Shown piece by piece: positions 34,860-46,232 of a stretch of DNA of 64,000 bases. The stretch covers positions 33,222,501 through 33,286,500 of the forward strand of contig CM060895.1 in assembly GCA_030762935.1 (NCBI GenBank), written 5' to 3'. This stretch comes from Hymenopus coronatus. Its lineage: Eukaryota > Arthropoda > Insecta > Mantodea > Hymenopodidae. The notes under the pieces were generated by a model. It did no database searches. It was not told the DNA's origin and saw only the letters and a program-made list of their open reading frames with translations. A program made the translations under genes and the position numbers. Position 1 is the first letter of the stretch, and every line of letters starts with the position of its first letter.

Positions 34860-36030
34860 TGAAACGAGTAAATTCTATTTCGAACAACCAATGCAGTCAT
34901 CTGATGGTACATACATTAGATTATTTTTCCACATAATCTCCATGTCGCTTCGTGGGATGAGTTTGAATACTGCCTCCTGGTAAAAATCCTGTCCTTGCGA
35001 GTTCAGTCTTACTTCCTTCTGAAGCGAATTGTCGGCCTATTAGGTGTTCCTTCAAGTGTGAAAAAATGTAAAAGTCGCTTGGAGCGAAATCCGGGGTCTA
35101 AGGAGGGAGGTCGATGATACCCTAGCGAAACAGCTTCAACAGCGTGGTGGTCTTCTGGGCTAAGGCCGCGCTTTGTCGCGAAGAAAGATGACATCCTCTA
35201 TGAGGAGTCTAGACCGTTTCCTTCTGATTGTTTCCGCAATCGTGTTATGGTCTCGCAATATCGGCTAGTGGTCACTGTGTGCCTCTTTCCAAAAACTCGA
35301 CGAGCATGACACCCGCGCTGTGTCAAAGCACTCTTTTCATCACCTTCCCGGGAGATGGCGCCACCTTAAATTTGGTTGTCTTCCGTCACCCATGACAATG
35401 CGGTGAAAAAAACTGTTCCGTGACCCACGTGTTTCTCCTTGTGTTGATTGGACAGATTTCATGGAACCCAATCGGATCAAACTCCCCAGTACTACAGAAT
35501 ATCGTGAACAATGTGATGAATACTTCCAAAACGCATTCCCAGTTATACTGCCATTCTATTATGTTGTAATGTAATCCTCCTGTTGTCCTAAATCAACTGC
35601 TCCACGCGAGCTGTCTTCAAAGATATGGATGCCGTGCTGAGTCGGTCAATGTGATCCTTTTTTTTGTGTGTAGCTTAACGTCCTTTAACCTGGTTTGGTC
35701 ATAACGGACGATGAATGCAATTGATTATGATGCTCAAATGATCTCGGGGTCCATGGAGCTTAAAGTTACTCGACATTCGTCTTCTCAGGATAAGGGAAAA
35801 CCCCGAAAAAAACCTTACCCGGGTAACTTACCCTAAGTGAGATTCGAACTCACGACTTTTTGAACGTGAAGCAGACATGCTACCACCACGCTACCCAGGC
35901 GGGCTAATCCTTGTCGGTGACAGTTTTCTCTACCGGCCGCACACTTTCTGAAACATGCTGCCGAGACATTACAGTCTCCAAAGTTTCTACCAGCTATCGA
36001 TCGATGAATGTCAGCTGCGGTTGCATGTTA
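34860..36030 (-). pseudogene. Mariner transposase pseudogene
   Basis: Ordered traces, with stops and shifts: SRQHVSESVRP-like and VTDKD (N-terminal), SINE, STASISLKTARVEQLI, FGSIHHIVHDIL, WVP, HKEKHVG (DNA-binding helices and linker), then KFKVAPSPGKVM and LVEFLEKGTQ (around the first catalytic block), ADIARP, NNQKE, then FLRDKARP (the HDNARPH block; the Asp survives), IDLPPYTPDFAPSDFYIFSH and LKEH (third Asp block), and GDYVEK at the end. The normal protein is about 340-350 residues and acts in the nucleus. This copy cannot be translated. Confidence 0.85.
35658..35902 (-). mobile_element. tRNA-derived SINE (family V)
   Basis: Reverse complement reads GCCCGCCTGGGTAGCGTGGT, then CTGCTTCACGTTCAAAAAGT, GAGTTCGAATCTCACTT: A box, a CAC anticodon-like loop as in tRNA-Val, and a B box. 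The body has GTAAGGTTTTTTTCGGGGTTT and CTGAGAAGACGAATGTCG. It is inserted in a mariner transposase. Confidence 0.85.
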
Positions 36031-36044
36031 CGACCACAGAGATC

Positions 36045-36541
36045 GAACGGGCCGCACCGTGACCTCTCACCTAGACGGTCCGGAAATGAAATGGCATGTT
36101 ATTTATGGACGCTCTTTAACTGATGTGGTTCTCAGCTTCCCAATCTATACTGGACGTGAAAGACCGTTTAATTTTGCTCAGAGGCCTCTCTATCAGGCTT
36201 GAGGTTCTTTTACATGCCGCGACCCACGGCTTTACTTCCCTTCCGAAGGAAGCCATGCTAAAGATTTTTATACTCGAAAAAAATCCATCGTCTGCCGCCA
36301 GGTTTGAACCCGCGACCTTGGGTGTATGAAGTTAGCATATACGTAAACTATTACACCACCGCCCCAAGCGACCGCATGTGAGATTGGTGGTGGATAAAGC
36401 GGCGCAGGGGCGGGTTTTCTCCGGGTTCTCCGGTTTCTCCCGCCATCGCATTCCACTGATACGCCATCTTCATTCCATATATCGCCAATGCCATCGCCTG
36501 CCACAAGTAGTAAAAGCGGGCGTAACACTACCAAAAAAAAA
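36045..36541 (+). mobile_element. SINE-like repeat (family R), split by a family C SINE
   Basis: The head CCTCTCACCTAGACGGTCCGG (36062-36082) and the body ACCGCATGTGAGATTGG, TTTTCTCCGGGTTCTCCGG, CGCATTCCACTGATACGCC and GTAAAAGCGGGCG with an A tail (36370-36544) are separated by 36101-36367. The intact order is seen in reverse at 48.79-49.02 kb. Confidence 0.75.
36101..36367 (-). mobile_element. tRNA-derived SINE (family C) nested in family R
   Basis: Reverse of the 3355 copy: ATTTATGGACGCTCTTTAAC at the tail, CAGAGGCCTCTCTATCAGG, CCGAAGGAAGCCATGC, and the tRNA-like head with GGTTTGAACCCGCGACC and ACTATTACACCACCG. Confidence 0.85.
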
Positions 36542-36544
36542 AAA

Positions 36545-37397
36545 ACAGAATCGAATAGCTAACGGGACAATGGAGTCGCTATTGTGTTTACCTTGCACTA
36601 GCGCTGAAGGTGGCAGTTGGCATGAAACTTTGCATAGTTGCTAACCTTCTGTGTTTGATTTATCGCACTCATAAATTCCCCGTGAAAGATGTAACACCAA
36701 GGATATGGGCCCTGTAACCTTTGTTTCCTATCACCCCGTGTGTGTTCTCTCACGATATATCTCAAATTGTACTAACCCCTACCTAAATAAATGTGCACCC
36801 ATTATAAGGTTTCATTTTGGCCAACTTGTTCTGGTTTGTTGAGTACCATACAGTTTGGACGTTTCCAGATCTACCGGAGATAGAATGGGCACATTTTAAG
36901 CATATGCAAAAGCATTAAATGCCCGTTGGCGCTGTAATAGAAGTTGTGATACAACTACAAGGGACAAGCTTGACGTCTAACCAAATGACATTTCTAATGT
37001 TGCTCTCAGGCTTCATTCTGATTGTGCACAAACTTCACCAGAACTGTTTAAACAGTGTACGTGTGTTAATTAAACCGCGCCATTCAAAATGCATTAACAC
37101 GAGCGCTATACACCAGTAGAGAAAACATATGTAGTCTATGCTTGCTACTAATAAGTTGTAAGCTATAGAAAATTAATTGGCTAACATAGGAAATAATTAA
37201 AGACCGTAATGTTACACTTTTCAGCTTTGCTTTTGTAATATATGTACATTAGGATGAACTACATTACATTTCACATGTCTATACCACAGATGAAGAATGA
37301 AGAACCAAATACCAGAAGCCCCATTGTTCTCAAAGTAACCAACATGCTTCCACGAATTTTACAATTTCTGAAAGATACCTTTTTGCACAAACTTTTA
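36545..37397. other. Unassigned sequence
   Basis: No convincing gene. Open frames near 36378-36644 and 36919-37119 lack motifs, and the first overlaps SINE sequence. Confidence 0.35.
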
Positions 37398-38214
37398 TAA
37401 AAAATCTGATGATGTACCATTCACATGAATTTCTCTATATCCCTGCAACAAATTATTCTTAAAAAGCTTATACTTCTATTTACTTCATGCTAATAAGAAA
37501 AAATTAACAGGAATACTTTTATTACTTGCTTCCTTGTAAGTAGGAGCGAAATAAGGGACAACCGTAGGTTAAAGTGATAGTCAAAAGCTGGTTGCTATGT
37601 CAATAAAGTTCCTTTGTTTATATGGATAGGAGTTGACAGGTTCCTGTATGAGAAAAGTATACGTTTTGCATAGCAGAAACCAAAAATAATGAATGTCTCA
37701 AAAACGACGAACTCCACGAAAAAATGTATATAACATAAATTGTGTGTTTTAATGTGCTCTACATATTTTGTGTGGTAAGTTTTTGTCCATCTCTTACGGT
37801 TTAGCAGTTATTCAAAATTTAGTAAAATTCATCCAGAATAAACTACTCTTCAGAGGCTATTCTGAGAAAATTCAAGATATACATTTTTTTTGTCAGGTAA
37901 ATGGCTTTAATATACGAAATTTTAATCAAAATCGTTAGAGCCATTTTTGAGAAAATTAAAATTTTCTAAAAAAGTTCCATGTAAACTTAAATACCAAGTT
38001 TGGTATTTTACCGACCTTTCGTTTTTGACTTATCGTGTTCACAGACACACGGACATAGACACACGGACCTTTTTGTGAAAATGCTTTTTTTTTTTTTTTA
38101 TATTGGGGACCCTAAAGCATATATTTCCGGTGAAATCTCGATATCGAATTTTTGGGTGGAGTGCAATACCTTCTCTATACACTATTTACATAGTGCGTAT
38201 AGAGAAAGTAAAAA
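37398..38214 (-). mobile_element. HL860 copy
   Basis: AAAAAATCTGATGATG to ATAGAGAAAGTAAAAA. About 70 bp between AAAAGTTCCATGTAAA and CTTAAATACC is deleted. Confidence 0.92.
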
Positions 38215-38681
38215 TTAATTTTCATAAACTGTTAACATAGCCTATAATGGTTTTTGTTAACTGGGAGATATTAATCTAATGATCAAAAAGACATTATTGT
38301 TATAAATTTTGCAGTAACTATTATATATTGAATTTGTTCATTTTGTTTAAATCTTATCTTGCCGCACACCTATTATTATTAATTGACCGTATTTTGTTAT
38401 ATTGTTTAAAACCCATTATTCTTATTGTTACTAATTCCACTGTACTCGTGACTCTGTTATTATTTATAGCTCATACCTTTAAGATCCTATCATGTTACTC
38501 CTTCATTGTTAATAATTCTGATGTAATTATTAGTGTATTATTTATTGAAGTATATTCTGTAAAAATCCACTGAATAAATGAAAAGTCGCTAAAAGACCTT
38601 GTAGTTAGACGACTATAAATAAAAACTTAAAAAAAAAATGTTTTGGTCTTGCCAAACTACGCACTAAATACTTTTCAAAAT
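38215..38681. other. AT-rich unassigned sequence
   Basis: A plus-strand frame (38328-38573) is hydrophobic only because of its T-rich composition. No family is recognised. Confidence 0.4.
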
Positions 38682-39545
38682 TAAAAAAAATCTAATGTGT
38701 TCCATTCACATGACTTTCTCTACTTCACTTCTGTAACTTAGTGTTAAAAAGCGTTTTCTTATATTTACTTCATGCTAATCGAGAAAAAAATGCCACAAAT
38801 AGTCTTGTTAGTTGCTTCCTTGAAAGTAAAAGTGAAATAAGGGAGTACCATAGGTTAAAGTGAAGTCAAAAACTGGTTGCTATCTGACTGAAGTTTCTTT
38901 GTTTGTATGACCAGGAGTTGACAAATTCCTGTATGAGAAAATTATACGTTTTTTTAAAGCTGAAGCCAATAACGAGGAATATCTAAAAAAAAAACGATCA
39001 ACACCACGAAAAACACTTACATAACATAAGTGTTCTACAGTTGTTGTGTGGTAAGTTTTTGTCCATCTCTTACGGTTTAGCAGTTATGCAAAATTCCGTA
39101 AAATTCATCCAGAATAAAGTAGCCTTCAGAGGCTATTCCCAGAAAATTCAAAATATACATTTTATTTGTCAGGTAAGTATCGTTAATATACGATATTTTA
39201 ATCAAAATCGTTAGAGCCATTTTTGAGAAAATCAAAATTTTATAAAAAAGTTCCATGTAAAGGGTAGTTGGGGATAGGGGAATTTTCTTGAAAATCATTG
39301 TCTCTCATCCTTGGAAGATACCCAACTTAAATAATAAGTTTGTTATTAAACGGTCTTTCCGTGTTTGAGCTATGCTGTCATCAGACACACACACACACAC
39401 ATGGACCTTCTTTTAAAAATGCTTTTTATGGTTTCCGAGGGACCCAAAACATGTATTTCCGGTGAAATTTCGGTCTTGAATTTTTGGGTGGAATGCAATA
39501 CCTTCTCTACACACTATGTGCATAGTGGTGTAGAGAAAGTAAAAA
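38682..39545 (-). mobile_element. HL860 copy, head-to-tail with an older copy
   Basis: AAAAAAAATCTAATGTGTTCC to GTGTAGAGAAAGTAAAAA. The next base pairs already belong to another stem-loop end (AAAAATCCGATG). Confidence 0.92.
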
Positions 39546-40995
39546 TCCGATGTATTTCCATGACTTTCTCTAGCTATTTGGCAACCAAATATTCTTACAA
39601 GAACTTACTTTTCGATCTATTTCTCTTTAATCATTGAGATAGCAATCGCATTCAAACTTCTCTGTAGGTAAAAGAGAAATAAGGCAACACACTAAGCTTG
39701 TCGCTATCTGACTACTTTGAAATTCGGTTGTCTTTGCACGAAAAAAAAACATCAAATAATGACTTCCCTTTTCGGAAAAGTGTTGAAAAATGTGTACCAA
39801 AACCAAGGAATATCTCAGAAATGGGAAACTTAACATTAAAATGTATGTCCCATAATTTCTGTGCCTTAAAGAGATCCATATTTCTATTTGTTCTCCGCGT
39901 ACTATGTACATATAGAGGTATTGCATTCCACCCAAAATATGATGTAGAGAGTTTACCTAAAATATATTTTAAGGTCCCCTGACATATCTAAACATATTTA
40001 GAAAGAAGGTTCGTGTGTGGTATGTGTGTTTCTGTAGACAGCATAACTCAAAAACGAAAAGACCGTTAAGTTCCACACTTGGTATTTAAGTTCAGAAGTT
40101 TAGTATCTTCCAAGGATGTGACACGGAGGTTTTCAAGAAAATGCCCTCACTCGAAACTACACTTTAGATGTTTTGCTCTAAAATGGCTCTAACGATTCTG
40201 ATTAAAATACCATACATTTAAGATACATCAGACAAAGAATGAATATCTTGAATTTTGTGGGAATAGCTTTCGAAGATTGAGAAAAATTCATCCAGAATGA
40301 ATCAATTTTGCATAACTGGTAAACGTGATAAATAGATAAAGCCTACTACACAAAATGTAGAGATCATTAAAAATAAACAATTAGGGATATTATATGCATT
40401 TTTGTTGTAGAGGTGACCCTTTCCGAGATATTACTTTGTATTGGTTTCAGTTTCAAACTACGTAACTTTTCTCAAACATGGTCACCTTTCCTTTTCCAGT
40501 CTCTTTAGTTTGACTGGCAAGCAAATCGAACCGAACTTCAATTGTTCACATATTGATCAGCTTTTAAAAGATTTGTCTATCCCTTTAGCCTATATCTCGA
40601 TGTAGATGATGTAGATGTAGATAAAAGAAGAATATTTTGTAAGAATAATTAGTTTGCAGAACAAGTAGAGAAAGTCACATGAATGGAACACATCTGGTTT
40701 TTAGTAGTAAGATTTTGTCTGTCTGTCTGTTACGGATTACCGGCTATCCAAAAGTAATCCAGATTGAAGAAAACCTATGAGGTATATTCAGAAAATCAAA
40801 GATACAGAGTCGTTCTCCGCAGTCTAGGAGTAATATGACAGCCTCTGGCGCGTGTACCTTTTTCTAAAAGTGTGTTTTACATTCATATACAGGGAACCGT
40901 AAAACGTGTTTTTCCAGTGAGGTATCAGTATCGAATTTATGAGAGGTATGCAATACCTTCTCTACCTTAAGTACTCCGTAGAGAAGGTAAAATCG
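39541..40995 (-). mobile_element. Older HL860 copy split by an opposite-facing copy
   Basis: Left part 39541-39885 (AAAAATCCGATGTATTTCC to AAAGAGATCCATATTTCTAT). Right part 40703-40995 (TAGTAGTAAGATTTTGTCTG, TTACGGATTACCGGC, to CCGTAGAGAAGGTAAAA). The older-subfamily order GAGATCTACATTT then GTAGTAAGTTTTTGTC is restored when the insert is removed. Confidence 0.85.
39889..40702 (+). mobile_element. HL860 copy nested in an older one
   Basis: The left end is worn (TTCTCCGCGTACTATGTAC replaces CTTTCTCTATACG). The body is complete to GAATGGAACACATCTGGTTTT. Confidence 0.85.
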
Positions 40996-41039
40996 TAAAC
41001 CACCAATTATTGATATTTAATAAGTAGATGCTGTTACAA

Positions 41040-41350
41040 AAAGTGTCATTTGAAATAAGGTGGTGCTTTAAAGACATTTACATTGTTTTGTTCATTAGAT
41101 ATTTTCTATTGCTTTTGATCTACTAGCTTCACAAAATTACTTAAAGTTCCTTTTTAATAAAATGTTCTTCACAGCCTGTTCCGAGAAAATTCATGGCATA
41201 GGGTACGTTAGAAATATTTCCAATTTTACGGGATAATTTGGGATAACGGGACTTCCTTGAAAATGATCGTGGTGTATGTTTGCAAGATACTGACCTTAAA
41301 TATCAAGTTTGTTTTTATCTAAATTTTCAATTTGTAGTTTTGCTATACAT
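41040..41350 (-). mobile_element. Very degraded HL860 body fragment
   Basis: Blocks in order but heavily changed: GACATTTACATTGTTTTG, CACAGCCTGTTCCGAGAAAA, CTTGAAAATGATCGTGGTG, ACCTTAAATATCAAGTTTG. Confidence 0.55.
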
Positions 41351-41359
41351 TGTTGCCCT

Positions 41360-41790
41360 TTGTGACTTAAGTGACCCTGAAAGGGAGGGATAAGATTAGA
41401 AAATTGAAGGGACACAGATCCGGATAACGACTTGCATAAGCTTGGGCGGATTCGTTAACGTTAGCAGATCAAACGCCCAAGTCCTTCCTCACAAGCCCCG
41501 AACATTAGGTGATTCTCCGAAAGCGCAAACCACCGCCCATCCACAACCTTCCGAACACCGATGCCAAATCCTTCAACCCTGAAACAATGTCAAGTATAAG
41601 ATGTGTATAGGAAGTGATGGATAGGAAAGTTAGGCAGAATATGAACCACTTCAGCATTCGCCTATCAACTACGGGAAAGAACACGGAAAACTAATAAGGC
41701 CAGAGCGGGCGGTCACCATGGATTAATCCCGGGACTTCCCAAATATAGACTCTAAACGTTACTGACTGAGCTGTCCCGCTAGTTTTAAGC
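41360..41790 (-). mobile_element. Possible tRNA-derived repeat
   Basis: At the right, the reverse complement reads AGCGGGACAGCTCAGTCAGT and AAGTCCCGGGATTAATCC, A- and B-box-like. The body shares CAGCATTCGCCTA (41652-41664) with sequence near 58777. No coding content. Confidence 0.4.
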
Positions 41791-42321
41791 CCTCTTAAAA
41801 TATATACCAAATTTTATCAGTTTCAAAAGGTCATACTTTCTTGTTACATCTTATGATACTTTTTTTTCCATCCTTAGTATTAGATGCTCTTAAACGAACC
41901 AGCAAAATCCGTATTATTGGAAACAAAAATAGTTTCCTAACTTTAAGTCTAACAGAACACCGCGTTGGAAGGAGTTTAGCACATAAAATGATTAACCTCA
42001 ATATATCCACAAAGGGGTCCCTAAATATGGGTGATACATGACCACATTTACTAAAATGGGTCTTGTCTCGCTTTATACTCTTTGTCGGAAGATATTTTGT
42101 AACATTAACCATACTTCCTTTAGAACCCCCCCCCAATTGCGCTAGTAAAGCAAAGTAGTTAACGTAATATGGACTAATATTTCTTGTGAACAAAGTTTCC
42201 TCGAAATGCAGTCAAAGGAGTCCATAAAAATGGGAGTTAACATGCTGATGCAACATACAGCCTTTCAAAAAAGGTTCTAAAGCGTAGGTTTGAAAAATAG
42301 TAAACTCAGAAATATACTTAA
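41791..42321. other. Unassigned sequence
   Basis: A minus-strand frame of 120 codons (42193-41831) is the longest near here. Its product is basic and I recognise no motif, so I do not call it a gene. Confidence 0.35.
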
Positions 42322-42881
42322 CTCCTATATTGATGAAAAAATATTTAATATTCAACCATCTTGTCTGGAATAACTAGTGTCTGGTATGGAGGAATTAAAA
42401 TAAATAGCGTTCGTTTACTCTTAGTATATCTGACACAGTAGCTTAGTACGAAATTGCTTCGTCACACCCTTAGCCCAGATTTCGAAAACTGACTTTTTTG
42501 TTTTTGTTTTTTTCTTCTAAAAGATGTAATGTGGATGTATTCTTTCATTCATAGATAATATAAATTTTATGATACAACTCCATAATTTCATAAAAATACG
42601 TATCTCCTATATTGATGAAAATTATTAAAATTCAATCATTTTGTCTGGAATAATTAGTCTCTGGTATGAAGAAAATAAAATAAAGAGCGCTCATTTCTCT
42701 TAGAATATCTGACACGGTAGCTTAGATCAAAACAGCTTCGTTACATTTCATTATGAGAGATTCCCTCAACCCAGATTTCCAAAACTGAACTTTTATGTTT
42801 TTCATTAAAAGCTGTAATGTGGATGTGTTCTTTCATTCATAGATAATATAAATTTTATAATATAACTCCAATAATATAAAT
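42322..42881. repeat. Tandem duplication, unit about 282 bp, two copies
   Basis: Copy 1 at 42322-42603, copy 2 at 42604-42881. Shared words in order: CTCCTATATTGATGAAAA, TTGTCTGGAATAA, ATATCTGACAC, CCCAGATTTC, TGTAATGTGGATGT, CTTTCATTCATAGATAATAT. The copies differ by scattered substitutions and small indels, so the duplication is old. Confidence 0.9.
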
Positions 42882-43140
42882 TAAAAAAGTGGAATAATTT
42901 TGTTACACTTCCGTAGTAATGTTGGCTTAATTTTCACATATTTCACATATTTATGGGCTATTAAGAGTATTTGAATATTTAATAAGAATTGGTATATTAA
43001 TAAATGTATTTTGATTATCAATTAGATTAGTAGGTGGCTTTTTAGTTAGATTAATATGCTTACGTCAAGTGGATATATAAGCCTTAATTGCTTGTTCTTC
43101 TGTTGTACAAATATTTGGCAGAGAAAGTTTATACAGGAAT

Positions 43141-43310
43141 AGTTCTTCGGAAGGAAAGTAAAGCCGTTGATCCCGGGCCGTAAATATACAGCACGTAAAA
43201 CAACCTCAAACCTGATAGAGAGGCCTCTGAGCAAAATTAAGCGGTCTTTCACTCCCTGTATAGAATGGGAGGCAGAGAATCATTGCAGTTAAAGAGCATT
43301 TCATTTCGAA
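43141..43310 (+). mobile_element. tRNA-derived SINE (family C), 5'-truncated
   Basis: TTCTTCGGAAGGAAAGTAAA, AACCTCAAACCTGATAGAG, GAGGCCTCTGAGC, ATTGCAGTTAAAGAGCA. The tRNA head is missing. Confidence 0.8.
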
Positions 43311-44787
43311 GCTGTCACAAATTTTCAAATGAAATAACCACGCTCTGCTACCAATTGCCTCATTAAGCTGCAACCAATGGGATCCTTTGGTAAGGTAATA
43401 CGTCTGTAACATTTGCAATATTTACAGTATACATAATATTTTATTTAAAAATTTACCAGTTGCTATACAGCATTAGTGATAAACTTGACATGTACAAAAA
43501 TTATAGCATGCATGGTTATTTAAATCATTTTGTGTTGTCTAAATTCCTTGCAGTAATAAAAATGAGTACATGACGTGTTTAAAAATATTCACTTTAAAAA
43601 TTCAATGTGTACAGTAATTAACTCTAATTATTGTAGAAAATTATTACTTTTCGTTTTCTCCCAAACTTTTTATTTTTTCAAAACTTAATAATTGATTTCT
43701 CAAAGCCAGAGGATTATTTTTAAAATGTATATGACCATTTTCTTCAATGTACTTTTAAGGGGCAATATAACAATTTGAAATAAATTAGTTAAATATTGCG
43801 TCATGTGGAGTACATTAATGTATGAAAAAAATAAATGTCCCGGTTTTATTTCACATCATCATATTTTAATAATCTTAGACAAAATAACAGCTTTTCAGAA
43901 CAGTCATATGCGAACTTAAATGCATTATGAACTACTGATATAAAACCACCGTAGTATAATTTCTTCATTTCCATTTCTCGACAGTTGAGTGTTGATTTGT
44001 TTACATTTGTATGAAAATTCAGTAAATAGTTGTTTACTTTCCTGATTTCTTGACACTTAATTTTCAAAATAATTTCTGTAATGAAAATTGTTATATCTAC
44101 TGATAAGCTATTCATTATAAAAATATGGCAGTTGACCACAGGGCGGAAATGCCTAGCGTTTTGCCGAAGAACATTTTGTGACCAGCGTCATCTTGTGATT
44201 CTACACATCCATATACAGCTTAGGCAACATCTGTAAAATTAATTGTTTTTCCAAGTTTTTGAAGTAAAAAAAGAAGGACAGTGCAAGGGAAGAAACCTCT
44301 AGTTGAAGGAATATTTAATACAAATACATTTTTTGGACTGTCAGAAGTTATTATTGATAAATTGGTACTATTGAAGTAAACGTCGCTGCATGGTCATAAT
44401 TTAATTTTGCTATACTTTCTTGGTTTAAAACGAAGGAAGGCAAAGTATCAGATTCTGACCAGAATTTATTGTTTGTCTCTCATGTCTTTAGTCATTAATT
44501 CCACTACATGATCTTATAAATAAGCGCAGATCAATAAAAAGGTGACAAGTATCACAGATTATAATAAAGATTATAATAACTCACTATGGATTGTATGTAT
44601 TGTATTCCGAGTCCGAGGAACAAGCCCCCATAAGCTTCCAAATGTGCGAATTAGCAAGAGGCTTCTTATAAGCTGGTGGAGGTTGCCAGTTTTGGCTGCT
44701 TCTCAACGGTCTTTCCGAGTTGGAAATCTAAAACGTTACAAACAATACAGAATCGTTCTGTTGATAATGTAAAACGATTTTCACTAA
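43311..44787. other. Long AT-rich unassigned stretch
   Basis: No HL860, SINE or protein motif recognised. Minus-strand frame 44139-43846 has no family signature. This is the longest repeat-poor stretch in the window. Confidence 0.45.
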
Positions 44788-45113
44788 ATAATAATAACTC
44801 CATGGCACGACAGCTCACAAGGAACCTTGGCCTACCGCCCGACCGCTGCGTCCACCATCTCGGTCCATGACAGACGTCATGGATGGGGTGCAATATTGGA
44901 GGGTCAGACGTGGTCAGCGCCTCCCGGCCGGTTAATGCGGTCCTCATGACCTGGAGCCGCTACTTTTCCATCAAGTAGCTCCTCAATTGACCCACCAGGG
45001 ACCTCACAAGGCTGAGTGCACCCCGGTCCACGTCTCCCAGTGGGGGAAAAATCCCCACACCGGTACTGGGAATCGAACCCAGGTCTCCCGCTTGGCAAGC
45101 AGCTGCGCTACCA
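44788..45113 (-). mobile_element. tRNA-Gly-like SINE (family G)
   Basis: Reverse complement: GTAGCGCAGCTGCTTGCC, AAGCGGGAGACCTGGGTTCG and ATTCCCAGTACCGG, with a GCC anticodon-like loop as in tRNA-Gly. The body has GTGCACTCAGCCTTGTGAGG, CAATTGAGGAGCTACTTGAT and GCATTAACCGGCCGGG, and an ATT-type tail at the left. Confidence 0.88.
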
Positions 45114-45142
45114 TATGTCAGTAAGTATACCACTGAAAAATA

Positions 45143-45510
45143 ACTTAAATATGTACATTAACCTGTATATTGAAGCATTTCACTAAGTATACCACCGAAA
45201 AATCAGCTTTTCCTTGTTTATGCTTCTGCTATTTAAGAAACTACAAACAAACGCCATACACGTATTGACCATTATACTGGTTTAAAACTTGCACTCTGAA
45301 TTCACTACTTAATTGAACATTTAACACCACAAAGTCACTTAAATAAGTACCCTAAGCTATGTGTTGAAACACATTTCCCTTTCCTTGTTTTGCTTCTGCT
45401 ATTCGAGAAACTACAACCAAATATCATACATGTATTCACCATCATACTGGTTTAAAACCTATAGAGCAAATGTACTGCTTAATTGACATTGGCATTTATC
45501 ACTACAAAGT
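45143..45510. repeat. Tandem duplication, unit about 190 bp, two copies
   Basis: Unit 1 at 45143-45336 and unit 2 at 45337-45510. Shared words: ACTTAAATA, GCTTCTGCTATT, GAGAAACTACAA or AAGAAACTACAA, ACTGGTTTAAAAC, CACTACAAAGTC-like end. Diverged. Confidence 0.85.
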
Positions 45511-46232
45511 CTTAATCTGCTCATCTCAGAAGTGTAGAATCAAAATATGGGGCTTGACAGAAACGTGCTTCACCAACCACAATTCATAAGAATAGGGCAT
45601 TTCCTCTTTATTCTCTCTGTATATCTGTGCAATTGACACTATTGAGTTTTTTTTTTGTTTTTTTTTAGCATTTAATGTATAATTACTTGCTTCTGTTAAT
45701 TTTTCAGAGGTTATTTATTATCAGAGCTCGCATTTGTATCCTAAAAGTTATAAAACGTTGTGTATTATTGCATATTTGAACGTTTCTGAAAGTTGATAAT
45801 AGACACCAAAACTGGACCCCTAAAAGCAGCCGTTGTACAGCCCTGCCCTCTTTTCCATTATTTGCCATCTCTCAAGGCGGCTTTACATGGGCTCTTAGGG
45901 TCAGAGCTTCGAAAGAAAAAAGGAAGGAACACTAGAGATTGATCGACTTTGAGCATGGCATCGCTGCCACAGGTGCACAGCAAAACTCAGCTGAAGATGT
46001 TACCTTAAAATTTAGAACTTGTCCTAACGCAATACAAATTATATTTCACAAGTGCCTCCTCACAACAATCAGACAGATAACGTTTCGCACTCTGATTGAT
46101 CATCTCCAGATATTTATTTTAATTAGAAGTCGAAATGGGATTTTCATTATTTTTTTCATTTTCATGTTTTCATAAAGATACGCTAATTTTAAATATTTTA
46201 AAAGTAATGTTGAAAATAATCCTGTGTAGTAA
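45511..46232. other. Unassigned sequence
   Basis: A T-run near 45646-45666. No supported gene. Confidence 0.35.

Larger units (their letters stand above)
34815..36045 (-). mobile_element. Mariner element, near full length but degenerate, split by a SINE
   Basis: The terminal repeat ACGAGGGAAGATCAGAAA lies at the left. Coding traces run on the minus strand from N-terminus (about 36030) to C-terminus (about 34860). A family V SINE at 35658-35902 interrupts it. The outer (N-terminal) end is cut by other SINE sequence. Confidence 0.8.

Noticed and set aside
38000..38218. Recurrent peptide YISGEISVSNFWVECNTFS in many short frames, suggesting a conserved gene
   Set aside because: It is the translation of the conserved palindrome-end region of HL860. 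Upstream residues differ in every copy, there is no common start, and the last residues are the palindrome itself.
38328..38573. Possible small membrane protein
   Set aside because: Hydrophobicity follows from T-rich DNA; no start context, motif or neighbour supports it.
41831..42193. 120-codon minus-strand frame as a gene
   Set aside because: No recognisable domain; a frame of this length can occur by chance in 64 kb.
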